A DNA stretch of 64,000 bases from NCBI GenBank assembly GCA_034428455.1, contig DAOUHZ010000152.1, positions 1 to 64,000 of the forward strand, written 5' to 3'. Every line of letters begins with the position of its first letter. Position 1 is the stretch's first letter. Below the pieces are notes generated by a model that saw only the letters and a program-made list of their open reading frames with translations, searched no databases and was not told where the DNA came from. Source of the stretch: Bin87 sp034428455. Its GTDB lineage: Bacteria > Chloroflexota > Dehalococcoidia > Lucifugimonadales > UBA3495. Shown piece after piece: positions 25,039-33,695 of this stretch. The translations under genes and the position numbers were made by a program.

Positions 25039-25257
25039 ATGGCGAAGAAAGAAGCGATTGAAGTTGAGGCGCAGGTAACCGAAGCCCTGCCCAATGGCAT
25101 GTTCCGCGTGGAACTGCCCAACGAACACCAGGTCCTGGCCCACATCTCGGGCAAGATCCGGATGCACTTCATCCGGGTGCTGCCGGGCGACCGGGTGCTG
25201 GTGGAGTTGTCCCCCTACGACCTGAGTCGAGGCCGCATCACCTATCGCTTCAAGTAG
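25039..25257 (+). CDS. infA: Translation initiation factor IF-1
   Basis: 72-aa OB-fold factor that binds the 30S A site. The start MAKKEAIEVEAQVTEALPN and the segment FRVELPNEHQVLAHISGKIR are canonical. A GGAAAATTT ribosome-site region lies upstream. Confidence 0.97.
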   Translation: MAKKEAIEVEAQVTEALPNGMFRVELPNEHQVLAHISGKIRMHFIRVLPGDRVLVELSPYDLSRGRITYRFK

Positions 25258-25278
25258 CCGGAACCGCGGAGAATACTA

Positions 25279-25392
25279 ATGAAAGTGTCCGCATCGGTGA
25301 AGCCGCGCTGCGACCGTTGCCGGGTGATCCGGCGCAAGGGCGTGGTGCGCATCATCTGCGTAAACAGCAAGCACGCGCAACGGCAGGGATAG
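25279..25392 (+). CDS. rpmJ: 50S ribosomal protein L36 (zinc form)
   Basis: 37-aa zinc-ribbon protein beginning MKVSASVKPRCDRC. Cys11, Cys14, Cys27 and His32 form the C-C-C-H zinc site. It sits 21 nt after infA and before rpsM, the standard order. Confidence 0.96.
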   Translation: MKVSASVKPRCDRCRVIRRKGVVRIICVNSKHAQRQG

Positions 25393-25455
25393 CCCGACCC
25401 GGCGTAAGCTGGGCGCCCCGTTCCACGACCGCACCCCAAGTTCAGGAGCGTTACC

Positions 25456-25848
25456 ATGGTCCGAATAGCCGGAGTCGACGTACCCGACCGCAAGCGCGCC
25501 CACATCGCGCTGCGCACCATCTACGGCATTGGCCCTTCCAAAGCCATTGAAATCGTAAGCAAGGCCAACCTGGACACCGACATGCCGCCGCGCATGAACG
25601 AGCTCTCCGAACAGGAAGTTGACCGCATCCGCGTCATCGTCGACCAGGACTACATCACCGAGGGCGACCTGCGCCGGGAACACAACGAGAACATTCGCCG
25701 GCTCATCGACATCGGCAGCTACCGGGGCCTGCGCCATCGCCGGAACCTCCCCGTGCACGGCCAGCGCACCCGCACCAACGCCCGCTCCCGCAAGGGCGCC
25801 CGGCGCACCGTGGCCGGCCGCGGTCGGCGCACCGGCGGCAAGAAGTAA
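25456..25848 (+). CDS. rpsM: 30S ribosomal protein S13
   Basis: Head protein at the intersubunit bridge, 130 aa. It begins MVRIAGVDVPDRKRAHIALR, with HRRNLPVHGQRTRTNARSRK near the basic C-terminus that reaches the P-site tRNA. Normal length. Confidence 0.98.
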   Translation: MVRIAGVDVPDRKRAHIALRTIYGIGPSKAIEIVSKANLDTDMPPRMNELSEQEVDRIRVIVDQDYITEGDLRREHNENIRRLIDIGSYRGLRHRRNLPVHGQRTRTNARSRKGARRTVAGRGRRTGGKK

Positions 25849-25910
25849 TCCTGGCCGTCGGCGTCTCAGCCCGCTCAGTCACACCCGCAATTATCATGAG
25901 GTAAGAACCA

Positions 25911-26294
25911 ATGCCCCGACCACGCGCACGTCGTCGCGAGCGGCGCTCCATTCCCCAGGGGCGCGCTTACATCTACTCCACGTTCAACAACACGCTGGTC
26001 AGCCTGACCGACCCCGACGGGAACGTCGTGGCTTCCACCAGCGCCGGCACCGCCGGGTTCCGCGGCTCCCGCAAGGGCACGGCCTTCGCCGCCCAGCGCG
26101 CCGCCGAGCAGGCCGCCCGTCGCGGCGTGGACATGGGCATGCGCAACATCGACGTTTACATCAAGGGGCCCGGTTCCGGCCGCGAACCGGCCATCCGCGC
26201 CTTGCAGGCCGCTGGCCTCAACGTCTCCAGCATCCGCGACGTGACCCCCATCCCTCACAACGGCGTCCGTCCTCCCAAGCGCCGCCGCGTGTAA
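25911..26294 (+). CDS. rpsK: 30S ribosomal protein S11
   Basis: Platform protein at the mRNA exit, 127 aa. It contains IYSTFNNTLVSLTDPDGNV and the terminal motif VTPIPHNGVRPPKRRRV, which is highly conserved. Confidence 0.98.
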   Translation: MPRPRARRRERRSIPQGRAYIYSTFNNTLVSLTDPDGNVVASTSAGTAGFRGSRKGTAFAAQRAAEQAARRGVDMGMRNIDVYIKGPGSGREPAIRALQAAGLNVSSIRDVTPIPHNGVRPPKRRRV

Positions 26295-26320
26295 TCGGGC
26301 CGGACGCTTGCAAACCCGCT

Positions 26321-26343
26321 CGTCCTGAGCTTGTCGAAGGACG
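26321..26343. repeat. CGTCCT...AGGACG palindrome
   Basis: CGTCCTGAGCTTGTCG followed by AAGGACG, a short inverted repeat of a type very common in bacterial intergenic DNA. Occupies the rpsK-rpsD gap. Only one copy was noticed here. Confidence 0.6.
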
Positions 26344-26373
26344 GATTCCCACACCACCTACGGAAAGACCAAC

Positions 26374-27000
26374 ATGGGCAGATATACCGGACCATCCTGC
26401 CGCCTGTGCCGCCGCGCCGGCGAAAAGCTCTTCCTGAAAGGCGACCGCTGCTTTTCCCCGCGCTGCGCCATCGAGCGCCGCCACATCCCGCCCGGAGGCG
26501 GCGGCAACCGTCGCCGGCGCGTCTCCGACTACGGCGTTCACCTGCGGGAGAAGCAGAAGGCCCGGCAGATGTACGGCATCATGGAAAGCCAGTTCCGAAA
26601 GTACATGACCGATGCGTTCAATACGCCCGGCATCTCCGGCAACAACCTGCTCCGCACCTTGGAGCGGCGACTGGACAACGTGATCTATCTGCTGGGGTTC
26701 GCCGATTCCCGCAAGCAGGCCCGCCAGATGGTCCAGCACGGCCACTTCAACGTCAACGGCCGCAAGACCGACATCCCCTCATTCCTGGTCAAGCCGGGAC
26801 AGACCATCGCCTGGACGGAAACCTCCCGCAAGCGCGAGTTCTTCGCCGACCGCACCGACGGCCTGCCCAAGCGCACCCTTCCCAGTTGGTTGACCCTCGA
26901 CCTGACCCAGATGGAAGGTCAGGTGATCTCAATGCCGCCCGACAACGAACTGCCCGAAACTATCAACTCCCGCCTGATCGTCGAGTTCTACTCAAGGTAA
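26374..27000 (+). CDS. rpsD: 30S ribosomal protein S4
   Basis: Assembly initiator of the 30S body, 208 aa. The N-terminal zinc knuckle has Cys9, Cys12, Cys26 and Cys31. The S4 RNA-binding domain (ERRLDNVIYLLGFADSRKQA) follows. A normal zinc-type S4. Confidence 0.98.
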   Translation: MGRYTGPSCRLCRRAGEKLFLKGDRCFSPRCAIERRHIPPGGGGNRRRRVSDYGVHLREKQKARQMYGIMESQFRKYMTDAFNTPGISGNNLLRTLERRLDNVIYLLGFADSRKQARQMVQHGHFNVNGRKTDIPSFLVKPGQTIAWTETSRKREFFADRTDGLPKRTLPSWLTLDLTQMEGQVISMPPDNELPETINSRLIVEFYSR

Positions 27001-27008
27001 CCTGCGGC

Positions 27009-28097
27009 ATGTTAGATCCTCAAATCCTCCCGCCATTGCGGGATCCCGAACCCGAAATACCCTCCCCGTCCATCCGGGTGATCGACAGCAACGATACCTA
27101 CGCTTGCGTCGCCCTGGAACCGCTGGAACGGGGATATGCCACCACCGTGGGCAACCCGCTGCGGCGCCTGCTGCTCAGCTCCATCCAGGGAACCGCCGTG
27201 ACCTGGGTGAAGATTGAAGGCGTGCCCCACGAATATTCCGTCATACCCGGCGTCAAGGAAGAGGTCATGGACCTGCTCCTCAGCGTCAAGCGCATCCGCA
27301 TCCACGCCCTGTCCAAGCGCACCGGCAAGATGCGCCTGGACGTGACCGGCGAGGGCCGAGTCTGCGCCGGCGACATCGCCACCGCCAGCGACTATCAAAT
27401 CGTGAACCCCGAACTCCACCTGGCCACCCTGGACAACCCCGACGTGTCGTTGTCCATCGAGTTCAACGTGGAATCCGGCAAGGGCTACCAGCAGGTGGCC
27501 CAGGGCGACAGCATGGCCGGACTCCCGGTGGGAGTGCTTCCGGTGGATGCCATCTACAACCCCGTCCGCAAGGTGGACTACTCCGTGGAGCGGATGATGG
27601 TCGGCCAGCAGACCGACTGGGAGCGGCTGATCCTGCAGGTATGGACCGACGGCGCGGTGAGCCCCCTGGCCGCCATCCAGGAAGCTTCCGAGAACCTCGT
27701 CCAGCACTTCTTCATGTTCAACCAGATCAGCCGTCCCGCCGACGCGCCGCTGGACACGGGCAGCCTCAACATTGGCTCGGAAGTCTACCTGATGCCCATC
27801 GAACGCCTGGACCTGTCCTCGCGCACTCTCAACTGCCTGAAGCGCGCCAAGCTGGACCGCGTCGGGCAGGTGCTCGACCTCAGCTCGGACGACCTGCTGA
27901 ACATCCGCAACTTCGGACAGAAGTCTCTGGAAGAGTTGCAGGGCAAGCTCGCCGAGTTGGGCGTCAGCTCGTCCCGGGTCAGCCAGGCAGCCAGCGAAGC
28001 CGGCCCCGACCTAGACGACGAAGAGCTGGACGACCTCGACACCCCTCTGGTGTTCGACCCTGAAGACGACGACTACGATTACGACGACGGTGATTAG
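27009..28097 (+). CDS. rpoA: RNA polymerase alpha subunit
   Basis: 362 aa. The N-terminal dimerisation domain contains LERGYATTVGNPLRRLLLSS. The C-terminal domain, which contacts UP elements and activators, contains IRNFGQKSLEEL. An unusually acidic tail (Asp/Glu/Tyr, ending DDDYDYDDGD) follows. The start ATG at 27009 lies 9 nt after rpsD; the open frame upstream overlaps rpsD and is spurious. Confidence 0.98.
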   Translation: MLDPQILPPLRDPEPEIPSPSIRVIDSNDTYACVALEPLERGYATTVGNPLRRLLLSSIQGTAVTWVKIEGVPHEYSVIPGVKEEVMDLLLSVKRIRIHALSKRTGKMRLDVTGEGRVCAGDIATASDYQIVNPELHLATLDNPDVSLSIEFNVESGKGYQQVAQGDSMAGLPVGVLPVDAIYNPVRKVDYSVERMMVGQQTDWERLILQVWTDGAVSPLAAIQEASENLVQHFFMFNQISRPADAPLDTGSLNIGSEVYLMPIERLDLSSRTLNCLKRAKLDRVGQVLDLSSDDLLNIRNFGQKSLEELQGKLAELGVSSSRVSQAASEAGPDLDDEELDDLDTPLVFDPEDDDYDYDDGD

Positions 28098-28099
28098 CC

Positions 28100-28453
28100 A
28101 TGCCATCCCATCGCGTTGCCGGCCGCAAACTCAGCCGGTACAAGGACCAGCGCAAGGCTCTCCTGCGGGGCCTCACCGCGGATCTGATACGGCACGAACG
28201 TATCACCACCACCCTGGCCAAAGCCAAGGAAACCCGCGTGATGGCCGAAAAGCTCATCACCCACGGCAAAAAGGGAACCCTCCACAACCGGCGGACTGCC
28301 TTGAGCAAGCTGCCCCAGAAGGATGTGGTCGCCAAGATTTTTGACGAACTCGGCCCCCGTTACGCCGAGCGACCCGGCGGCTACACCCGCATCATCAAGC
28401 TGGGACCCCGCCAGGGCGACGGCGCCTCGATGGCCGTTATCGAGCTCGTGTAA
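28100..28453 (+). CDS. rplQ: 50S ribosomal protein L17
   Basis: 117 aa, tunnel-exit protein. It contains MPSHRVAGRKLSRYKDQRK and KLITHGKKGTLHNRR. Starts 2 nt after the rpoA stop. Confidence 0.97.
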   Translation: MPSHRVAGRKLSRYKDQRKALLRGLTADLIRHERITTTLAKAKETRVMAEKLITHGKKGTLHNRRTALSKLPQKDVVAKIFDELGPRYAERPGGYTRIIKLGPRQGDGASMAVIELV

Positions 28454-28503
28454 CGACAGCGCGACAACCCGGTTCGAGGAATTGCCATTGCCCCAATAAC
28501 CCC

Positions 28504-29328
28504 ATGACATCCCAACGCACCGTCGAGGCAACGCAACGCCGCATCGCCCTGGTGGTGGCATACGAAGGCACCCAATACGCGGGCTTTCAGCTTCAGGCGG
28601 CCGTCCCGACGATCCAGGGCGAGTTGGAAAAAGCCTTCCGTCGTCTCACCGGCGAACACGCCAGGGTACGGGGAGCCAGCCGCACCGACTCCGGAGCGCA
28701 CGCCATCTGCCAGGTGGTCGACCTCGCCACCGGCACCACCCACGAAAACCAAGTAATCGTGGCGGCCATGAACCACTATCTGCCGGATGACATCCGCGTG
28801 ATCATGGCCAGTGAGGTGCCCCAGGAGTTCCACGCCAGGCGCAGCGCCACCAGGCGAGACTACCGGTACAGCATCGTCAACCGCCCTGTGCCGTCCCCTC
28901 TGCTCCGGCGCACCCACCATGAGGAGCCGGCCCCCCTGAACCTCGACGCGATGCAAATGGCCGCCCACAGCCTGTTGGGTATCCGGGATTTCCGGCAAAT
29001 CGCCACGGCGCACCCCGCCGACCGGAGCGCAGTGCGACAGGTGTTCCAGTGGGACGTGAAACGCCAGAGCGACGACCAGGATGTCATAGCCATCGATTGC
29101 GCGGCCAACGGGTTCTTGAGGCATCAAATCAGGAGAGCCAACGCGGTATTGGTGGAGATAGGAAAAGGAAAACTGCCGATCCACGCCATCGCTGACGCCC
29201 TGGCCGGGCGAACCCAACAACTGCACAACACTCCAACCCTTCCGGCGAAGGGACTGTGTCTGCGATCAGTACATTACCCCGAATTCAATCATCTGCTGAA
29301 GGTAGCCAGTTACCATGAAACGAACTAG
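28504..29328 (+). CDS. truA: tRNA pseudouridine(38-40) synthase TruA
   Basis: Isomerises uridines 38-40 of tRNA anticodon stems; 274 aa. The catalytic Asp lies in GASRTDSGAHA. The N-terminal VAYEGTQYAGFQ and the C-terminal FLRHQIRRANAVLVEIGKG are typical. It overlaps rplM by 14 nt, so the two are translationally coupled. Confidence 0.96.
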   Translation: MTSQRTVEATQRRIALVVAYEGTQYAGFQLQAAVPTIQGELEKAFRRLTGEHARVRGASRTDSGAHAICQVVDLATGTTHENQVIVAAMNHYLPDDIRVIMASEVPQEFHARRSATRRDYRYSIVNRPVPSPLLRRTHHEEPAPLNLDAMQMAAHSLLGIRDFRQIATAHPADRSAVRQVFQWDVKRQSDDQDVIAIDCAANGFLRHQIRRANAVLVEIGKGKLPIHAIADALAGRTQQLHNTPTLPAKGLCLRSVHYPEFNHLLKVASYHETN

Positions 29329-29746
29329 CACTTACTTCGCCAAAGCCGGTGACGTGCCGGATAGCTGGCGTGTCATCGACGCCACGGGCATCAGCCTGGG
29401 CCGTCTGGCCCGCCAAGTGGCCGTGGCGCTCCAGGGCAAGGACCAGCCCACCTACACCCCTCACGTCATCACCGGGTGCCACGTGGTGGTCATCAACGCC
29501 GACAAGGTGCGCGTCACCGGACGCAAGCTGATGCAGAAGATGTACTACCGGCACAGCGGCTACGTGGGCAACCTCAAGTCCTTCCTCATGCGGGACATGA
29601 TGGAGGAACGCCCGGAGCGCGTGGTTCGCCTGGCCGTCAAGGGCATGCTGCCCTCCAACAAGCAGGGCCGCCAGATGCTGCGCCGTCTGCGCGTCTACGC
29701 CGGCGACCAGCATCCCCACGAAGCCCAGGTCGGCAGCGCCCAGTAG
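29315..29746 (+). CDS. rplM: 50S ribosomal protein L13
   Basis: 143 aa. It contains WRVIDATGISLGRLARQVAV and the MLPSNKQGRQMLRRLRVYAG segment. Starts within the 3' end of truA. Confidence 0.98.
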   Translation: MKRTSTYFAKAGDVPDSWRVIDATGISLGRLARQVAVALQGKDQPTYTPHVITGCHVVVINADKVRVTGRKLMQKMYYRHSGYVGNLKSFLMRDMMEERPERVVRLAVKGMLPSNKQGRQMLRRLRVYAGDQHPHEAQVGSAQ

Positions 29747-29772
29747 CATCGCAATCGCTTTCCGACTAGCGC

Positions 29773-29899
29773 GCGTACTCACTTACCACCCAACTGTCAT
29801 TGCGAGCGCAGCGCGGCAATCTCGTCGAGACAACGGACGTATTTCCAGCAACGAGATCGCCAAGTCGCTGCGCTCCTCGCGATGACAAACTGCGTACCC
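29773..29899. repeat. Dispersed palindromic repeat, family 2, copy b
   Basis: About 127 bp between rplM and rpsI. CATTGCGAGCGCAGCGCGGC on one side and GCTGCGCTCCTCGCGATGAC on the other form the inner arms; GCGTAC-type sequences form both ends. Confidence 0.85.
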
Positions 29900-29945
29900 G
29901 TGAGCTTTCAGACTATCGCCAACGAAAGGCAGGTGACCAACCAAT

Positions 29946-30359
29946 ATGGTGACGCAAGCAGAACCGCAACCGCAGTACTTCTATGGGACCGGCCGGCGCA
30001 AGAGCGCCATCGCCAAGGTGCGCATCTACCCTGACGACGGCACCGCCATCATCGTCAACGACAAGCCCATGGAGGAGTACTTCAACTGGCTGCCGTGGCA
30101 GTCCACCGTGCGGGAACCCTTCGCGACATCGGGAACCGTTGGCCGCTTTCGCGTCATGGCCAAGGTCACCGGCGGCGGCGTCAACGCCCAGGCCGAGGCC
30201 ATCCGGCACGGCATCGCCCGCGCCCTGGTTGTCTTCGACCCCAACCTGAAGCCCAGCCTGCGCCGCGCCGGCTTCATCACCCGCGACGCCCGGGTCAAGG
30301 AAAGCAAGAAGTACGGCCTCAAGCGCGCCCGCCGCGCCCCGCAGTACACCAAGCGGTGA
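29946..30359 (+). CDS. rpsI: 30S ribosomal protein S9
   Basis: 137 aa. It contains FYGTGRRKSAIAKVRIYP and ends KRARRAPQYTKR, the conserved basic tail that touches the P-site tRNA. Last gene of the translation block. Confidence 0.98.
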   Translation: MVTQAEPQPQYFYGTGRRKSAIAKVRIYPDDGTAIIVNDKPMEEYFNWLPWQSTVREPFATSGTVGRFRVMAKVTGGGVNAQAEAIRHGIARALVVFDPNLKPSLRRAGFITRDARVKESKKYGLKRARRAPQYTKR

Positions 30360-30394
30360 TCGCCTGAGAATATCAGACTGCCGGGAATACGCCG

Positions 30395-30640
30395 ATGTCC
30401 TCAGTTACATTTGTCATCGCCATCGTGGCTGCTGCTGTCGTCGGCCCGGCTCTTCTTGTACTGCTGGTCGAAGGCAGCTACCACTTGGGCAAGCGGGTCA
30501 GCAGGGCAGAGATCCAGGATGCCAAGTTCGACGCACTGATCGCCACCGTCAACGAACTGCGGAGAGAACTCCGTGAGACCAAGAGACTGGTTAGACAGGC
30601 AAGTCGTCCTCACGATAGGGTGCGAGTACGGTCCGACTAG
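30395..30640 (+). CDS. Small membrane-anchored hypothetical protein
   Basis: An 81-aa protein with one N-terminal transmembrane helix (VTFVIAIVAAAVVGPALLVL) and a charged coiled-coil-like cytoplasmic tail (VNELRRELRETKRLVRQ). No recognised family. It lies 35 nt after rpsI. Its stop overlaps the stop of the convergent CcdA-like gene at CTAG. Confidence 0.6.
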   Translation: MSSVTFVIAIVAAAVVGPALLVLLVEGSYHLGKRVSRAEIQDAKFDALIATVNELRRELRETKRLVRQASRPHDRVRVRSD

Positions 30641-31560
30641 AACAGGTCTCGCCCGATGGTCAGCCAGTAGAACATGATGTACACGCCGGCCACCACCATC
30701 AGCCAAGCCCCCACGATGCCCACGTAGGGCAAGATCGCTCGCATCCACCGCACCATTACCGAGCGAGCCAGTGCCATCCCCAGCGTCAGCGCCATGATGA
30801 CGCTGCCCATACCCGCCGCGTAGAGTACGAACTGCCCCAGAGTGTCCAGCCACCCCGAGGACAGGCCGGCGCCCACGCCCAGCACCGCCAGGAAGAGCGG
30901 CAGCGTGCAGCTCAGCGACGCCAGCCCGTAACTTACGCCAAACAGCAGGTATCCGGACAGGTTCATCTGGTTGGGGTCTCCGACGCGCGCCGCCGCCCGC
31001 TGGGCCAGGCTGGTGTAGATCTTCCCGCCGCCGGCCATGAACGCCCCGGCGCCGATGAGCAGCACACCGATGGCCAGTCCCACGTAGGGCAGCGCGGCGA
31101 CCACGATGGCCTGCGAACCGAACCCCAGGATCAGCCCCACCAGACCAAACAGGAGCACAAACCCCGCCGAAACCGTAAGGCCCACCATGATCGCACGCAA
31201 GACCAGTACCAATGGGCGGCGGCTTTCCTGTTCTCCACTGCCGCCGCTGACGTACAGGCCCAGGTAGGCGGGCAGCATGGCGAACCCGCACGGGTTCACG
31301 GCTGAGGCAGCCCCCACCGCGTAGGCAAACCCGAGCTTGATGCCCACGTTGCTCAAGCCGGTGCCCGACGATCCGGACAGCAACTCGACGAAGCTGTTCA
31401 CGCCGTCTATCCCCTCCGTGCTCCGTAACAGCAGGGCGCCGACCACGGCTATGGCATAGGCAACGGCGGCGATGAGTCCCGCCAGCACGACGCTGCGACT
31501 GACGGGAAGACGGTCGAGGAGGGAGGAGGTAGCGGTTGGCGAATCGGTTGGGGTAGTCAT
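30637..31560 (-). CDS. CcdA/DsbD-like transmembrane thiol-transport protein
   Basis: A 307-aa polytopic membrane protein. NPCGFAMLPAYLGLY holds one conserved Cys after the first long helix, and SLSCTLPLFLAVLG the second. This pair of Cys-Pro helices defines the CcdA/DsbD transmembrane family, which passes electrons from thioredoxin to extracytoplasmic disulfides for cytochrome c maturation or related tasks. The start at 31560 was chosen because the sequence upstream is not hydrophobic and overlaps non-conserved DNA. No partner thioredoxin is adjacent. Confidence 0.85.
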   Translation of the reverse strand: MTTPTDSPTATSSLLDRLPVSRSVVLAGLIAAVAYAIAVVGALLLRSTEGIDGVNSFVELLSGSSGTGLSNVGIKLGFAYAVGAASAVNPCGFAMLPAYLGLYVSGGSGEQESRRPLVLVLRAIMVGLTVSAGFVLLFGLVGLILGFGSQAIVVAALPYVGLAIGVLLIGAGAFMAGGGKIYTSLAQRAAARVGDPNQMNLSGYLLFGVSYGLASLSCTLPLFLAVLGVGAGLSSGWLDTLGQFVLYAAGMGSVIMALTLGMALARSVMVRWMRAILPYVGIVGAWLMVVAGVYIMFYWLTIGRDLF

Positions 31561-31601
31561 GATTATCACCAATGCGCGATATTGCCGGTGTTTTAAGTGT
31601 C

Positions 31602-31940
31602 TTATGAGGTACCAAGGATGCGGTTGAGCGTAAGCACGAGATGGGGAAACCTGACGGTCACCAACCTCATGACCAGTTCCAAATTGACACGATGGTGGCG
31701 GTGCACTAACCGATTGCGCATTCCAGCAAGTCTGTGCCACGGTATTTCCGGATACATTTCATGCTCACCGCGGTTTCTGACGCGGGTGGCTGTCTCTCCG
31801 GCTATGACCAGCAAGTAGCATAGTGCCGCCTGCTTTTCCCGATTCTGCTGAAATTCGCGCAGGTCATACCCTCCGATTGCGGTGATGGCGTCCTGAGCGG
31901 CGGCCTGCATATAGGCCAAGTCTTCATGCAGGCTCGGCAT
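31602..31940 (-). CDS. HepT-like (DUF86/HEPN) toxin-type protein, variant active motif
   Basis: 112 aa of the HepT RNase-toxin family. It has the helical bundle with the QQNREKQAALCYLLVIAGE segment and the HEPN motif R75-x4-H80 (MRNRLVHRHHRV). In studied HepT toxins the motif is RX4HXY and the Tyr is AMPylated by the partner MntA. Here that Tyr is His82. Its start overlaps the end of the upstream nucleotidyltransferase-like gene by 17 nt, so the pair forms one unit. Confidence 0.85.
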   Translation of the reverse strand: MPSLHEDLAYMQAAAQDAITAIGGYDLREFQQNREKQAALCYLLVIAGETATRVRNRGEHEMYPEIPWHRLAGMRNRLVHRHHRVNLELVMRLVTVRFPHLVLTLNRILGTS

Positions 31941-32235
31941 AGTAAAACTCGGCGGTTTCTCTGGCCAAAGCCATTTCTCGTTGATTCATGCCGTCATCGG
32001 TATAGAGGCTGGTTCCCGGCCCGGTAGTTTTCCTGAGTTCCTCTTCCATGTCCAAGAAGCTAAAGAAATCAGGGACCTTCCCCGACCGGAATGTCACAAT
32101 TGCCGTGGGAAGATTTCCCGTCTCCAACTGTTCGGGCAGCGGCTCGTCAAAAGCTTCATCCACCAGCCAAAACCTGATGATGTGGTTTTCGCGGCAAAAG
32201 TTGGTGATTTTCTGCCGCTGGGTCTCGGTAATCAT
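31924..32235 (-). CDS. Degenerate MNT-type nucleotidyltransferase (MntA-like antitoxin remnant or variant)
   Basis: 103 aa. The overall pattern (ITETQRQKITNFCRENHIIRF..., VPDFFSFLDMEEELR, AEFYYAEP) follows small MNT antitoxins paired with HepT. The catalytic GS dipeptide is replaced by Val25-Asp26. Alignment by eye puts Leu42 and Thr44 at the DxD positions and Ser76 at the third Asp. Metal-dependent AMP transfer therefore looks impossible. The frame is intact, so the protein may act by binding. The ATG at 32235 has GGGAGGT 7-8 nt upstream. Confidence 0.75.
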   Translation of the reverse strand: MITETQRQKITNFCRENHIIRFWLVDEAFDEPLPEQLETGNLPTAIVTFRSGKVPDFFSFLDMEEELRKTTGPGTSLYTDDGMNQREMALARETAEFYYAEPA

Positions 32236-32253
32236 GGCGGGACCTCCCGTCAA

Positions 32254-32622
32254 TCAGAAAGTGGAGCGTTGGAATTGGGGCGCCTCAGGATTATTGCGTA
32301 CCACAACAGTGTTGGCTACCCGGTCGGACAGTGAACGGTGCTCGTCGTCGTCCATCAGCAGCAGAATCACGTCGGCGAAGAACCCGATTACGAAGCTATG
32401 CGCTACCGCTTTGACAACCTCGCGGATGAACGTGTTGCCCCACCCGGACCGGTCACCGTCGCGTTTCACCGCCCGGATGCCCAGAAGCTGTTTGCCCGGC
32501 GTTTGTCCGCGTCCCAGCACGATCAGCCACCAGATGATGTAACCGATAATCAGGGTCAGGAAAAAGAGAATAACGTCAAGTATACTGGCGAACATTCGCC
32601 GTACCGGCGTGGCGTATTCCAT
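32254..32622 (-). CDS. RDD-family membrane protein
   Basis: 122 aa. The N-terminal RRMFASILDVILFFLTLIIG has the Arg and Asp in the first helix that typify RDD proteins. GRGQTPGKQLLGIRAVKRDG and a final helix ending RSLSDRVANTVVV follow. Function is unknown; some RDD proteins transport ions or compatible solutes. The ribosome site GAGG lies 8 nt before the ATG. A related gene is at 35727. Confidence 0.85.
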   Translation of the reverse strand: MEYATPVRRMFASILDVILFFLTLIIGYIIWWLIVLGRGQTPGKQLLGIRAVKRDGDRSGWGNTFIREVVKAVAHSFVIGFFADVILLLMDDDEHRSLSDRVANTVVVRNNPEAPQFQRSTF

Positions 32623-32718
32623 CGCGCAACCTCATTGGTAGATACGTCGTGTTGTGGCTCTCGGTTCAACGTCTTTGCATGATTGCACAGAACGTACTCC
32701 GGTGAACCGGGTGGTTGA

Positions 32719-33684
32719 TCATTCCCTCCGGCTAGTCAATAGCCGCCGTGCCTCTCGGCAAATGCCGTTAATGACTTCCGCCGCCGGCCGAACGGCGTTC
32801 ACCGCGCCTGCGCCCTGCCCCATGTACACGGAAGAGACCTCCGGGTCATGCCGCGCCCGGGCGGCGGCCACGTCGGATGCCAGCTCCTCCCGATGCTCCA
32901 TCACGGCTTCATCCCGACCGTCCCACTCCCGGACCAGTCGGTTCCGATAAACCCGCCCAGCGATGCCAGTAGGCCAGGGCGTGTCTCCCAGCAGGTCGTA
33001 CAATCGCGTGAACGCGGTATCCTGGCCGTCGGACAACACGATCCGTTCCTTGAAGGCATCGGGTACCTCCACCGCCTCGGGTGTCGCCAGCAGGGCAGTG
33101 CCCAGCGACGCGCCCTCGGCGCCGGCAGCCAACACCGCCGCCAGGGCCCGGCCGGTGGTGATGCCTCCCGCGGCCAGCACGGGAAGCTGTGGGTACTCTT
33201 CCACCACGGCGACCAGCAGCGGCAGCAGGTTCATGCCGCCGGTGTGACCTCCGGCCTCGTTGCCCTGGACCAGCAGCACGTCCGCCCCGGCGTCGGCCGC
33301 CAGCCGGGCCAACTCCAGCGACTGCACCTGGCAGATGGTGACCGCTCCGGCGTCCCTGGCGCGAGCCAACCAGGGCTGCGGGTCCGTGAATGAGAAAATC
33401 ACCACCGGGACGCCCTCACCCAGCGTGATCTCGAAGCCATCGGGGTCGGGCTCTATGAGCTGGGTGATAAATCCCACTCCGAACGGCCTGTCCGTGGTGC
33501 CGCGGACATACGCGATCTGCTCCCGCAGCCAGTCAGGGCCCAAGCCATTGCTGGCGCCAAAGGTACCCAGGCCGCCAGCCTGCGACACCGCCACCGCCAG
33601 CGTGCCCCCGCTGTGGTTGCTCATCGGCGCATTCATCACCGGAAGCGACAGCCCCAGCAGGTCGGTGAAGCGGGTGCGCAGCAT
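32719..33684 (-). CDS. Nitronate monooxygenase (2-nitropropane dioxygenase family)
   Basis: FMN-dependent TIM-barrel enzyme that oxidises alkyl nitronates, 321 aa. It begins LGLSLPVMNAPMSNHSGG. The catalytic His lies in NEAGGHTGG, and the FMN phosphate site is in LAAGGITTGRALAAVLAAGA. It starts 11 nt after the phosphohexomutase gene and is probably co-transcribed with it. Confidence 0.88.
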   Translation of the reverse strand: MLRTRFTDLLGLSLPVMNAPMSNHSGGTLAVAVSQAGGLGTFGASNGLGPDWLREQIAYVRGTTDRPFGVGFITQLIEPDPDGFEITLGEGVPVVIFSFTDPQPWLARARDAGAVTICQVQSLELARLAADAGADVLLVQGNEAGGHTGGMNLLPLLVAVVEEYPQLPVLAAGGITTGRALAAVLAAGAEGASLGTALLATPEAVEVPDAFKERIVLSDGQDTAFTRLYDLLGDTPWPTGIAGRVYRNRLVREWDGRDEAVMEHREELASDVAAARARHDPEVSSVYMGQGAGAVNAVRPAAEVINGICREARRLLTSRRE

Positions 33685-33695
33685 GGTCGATCCGT

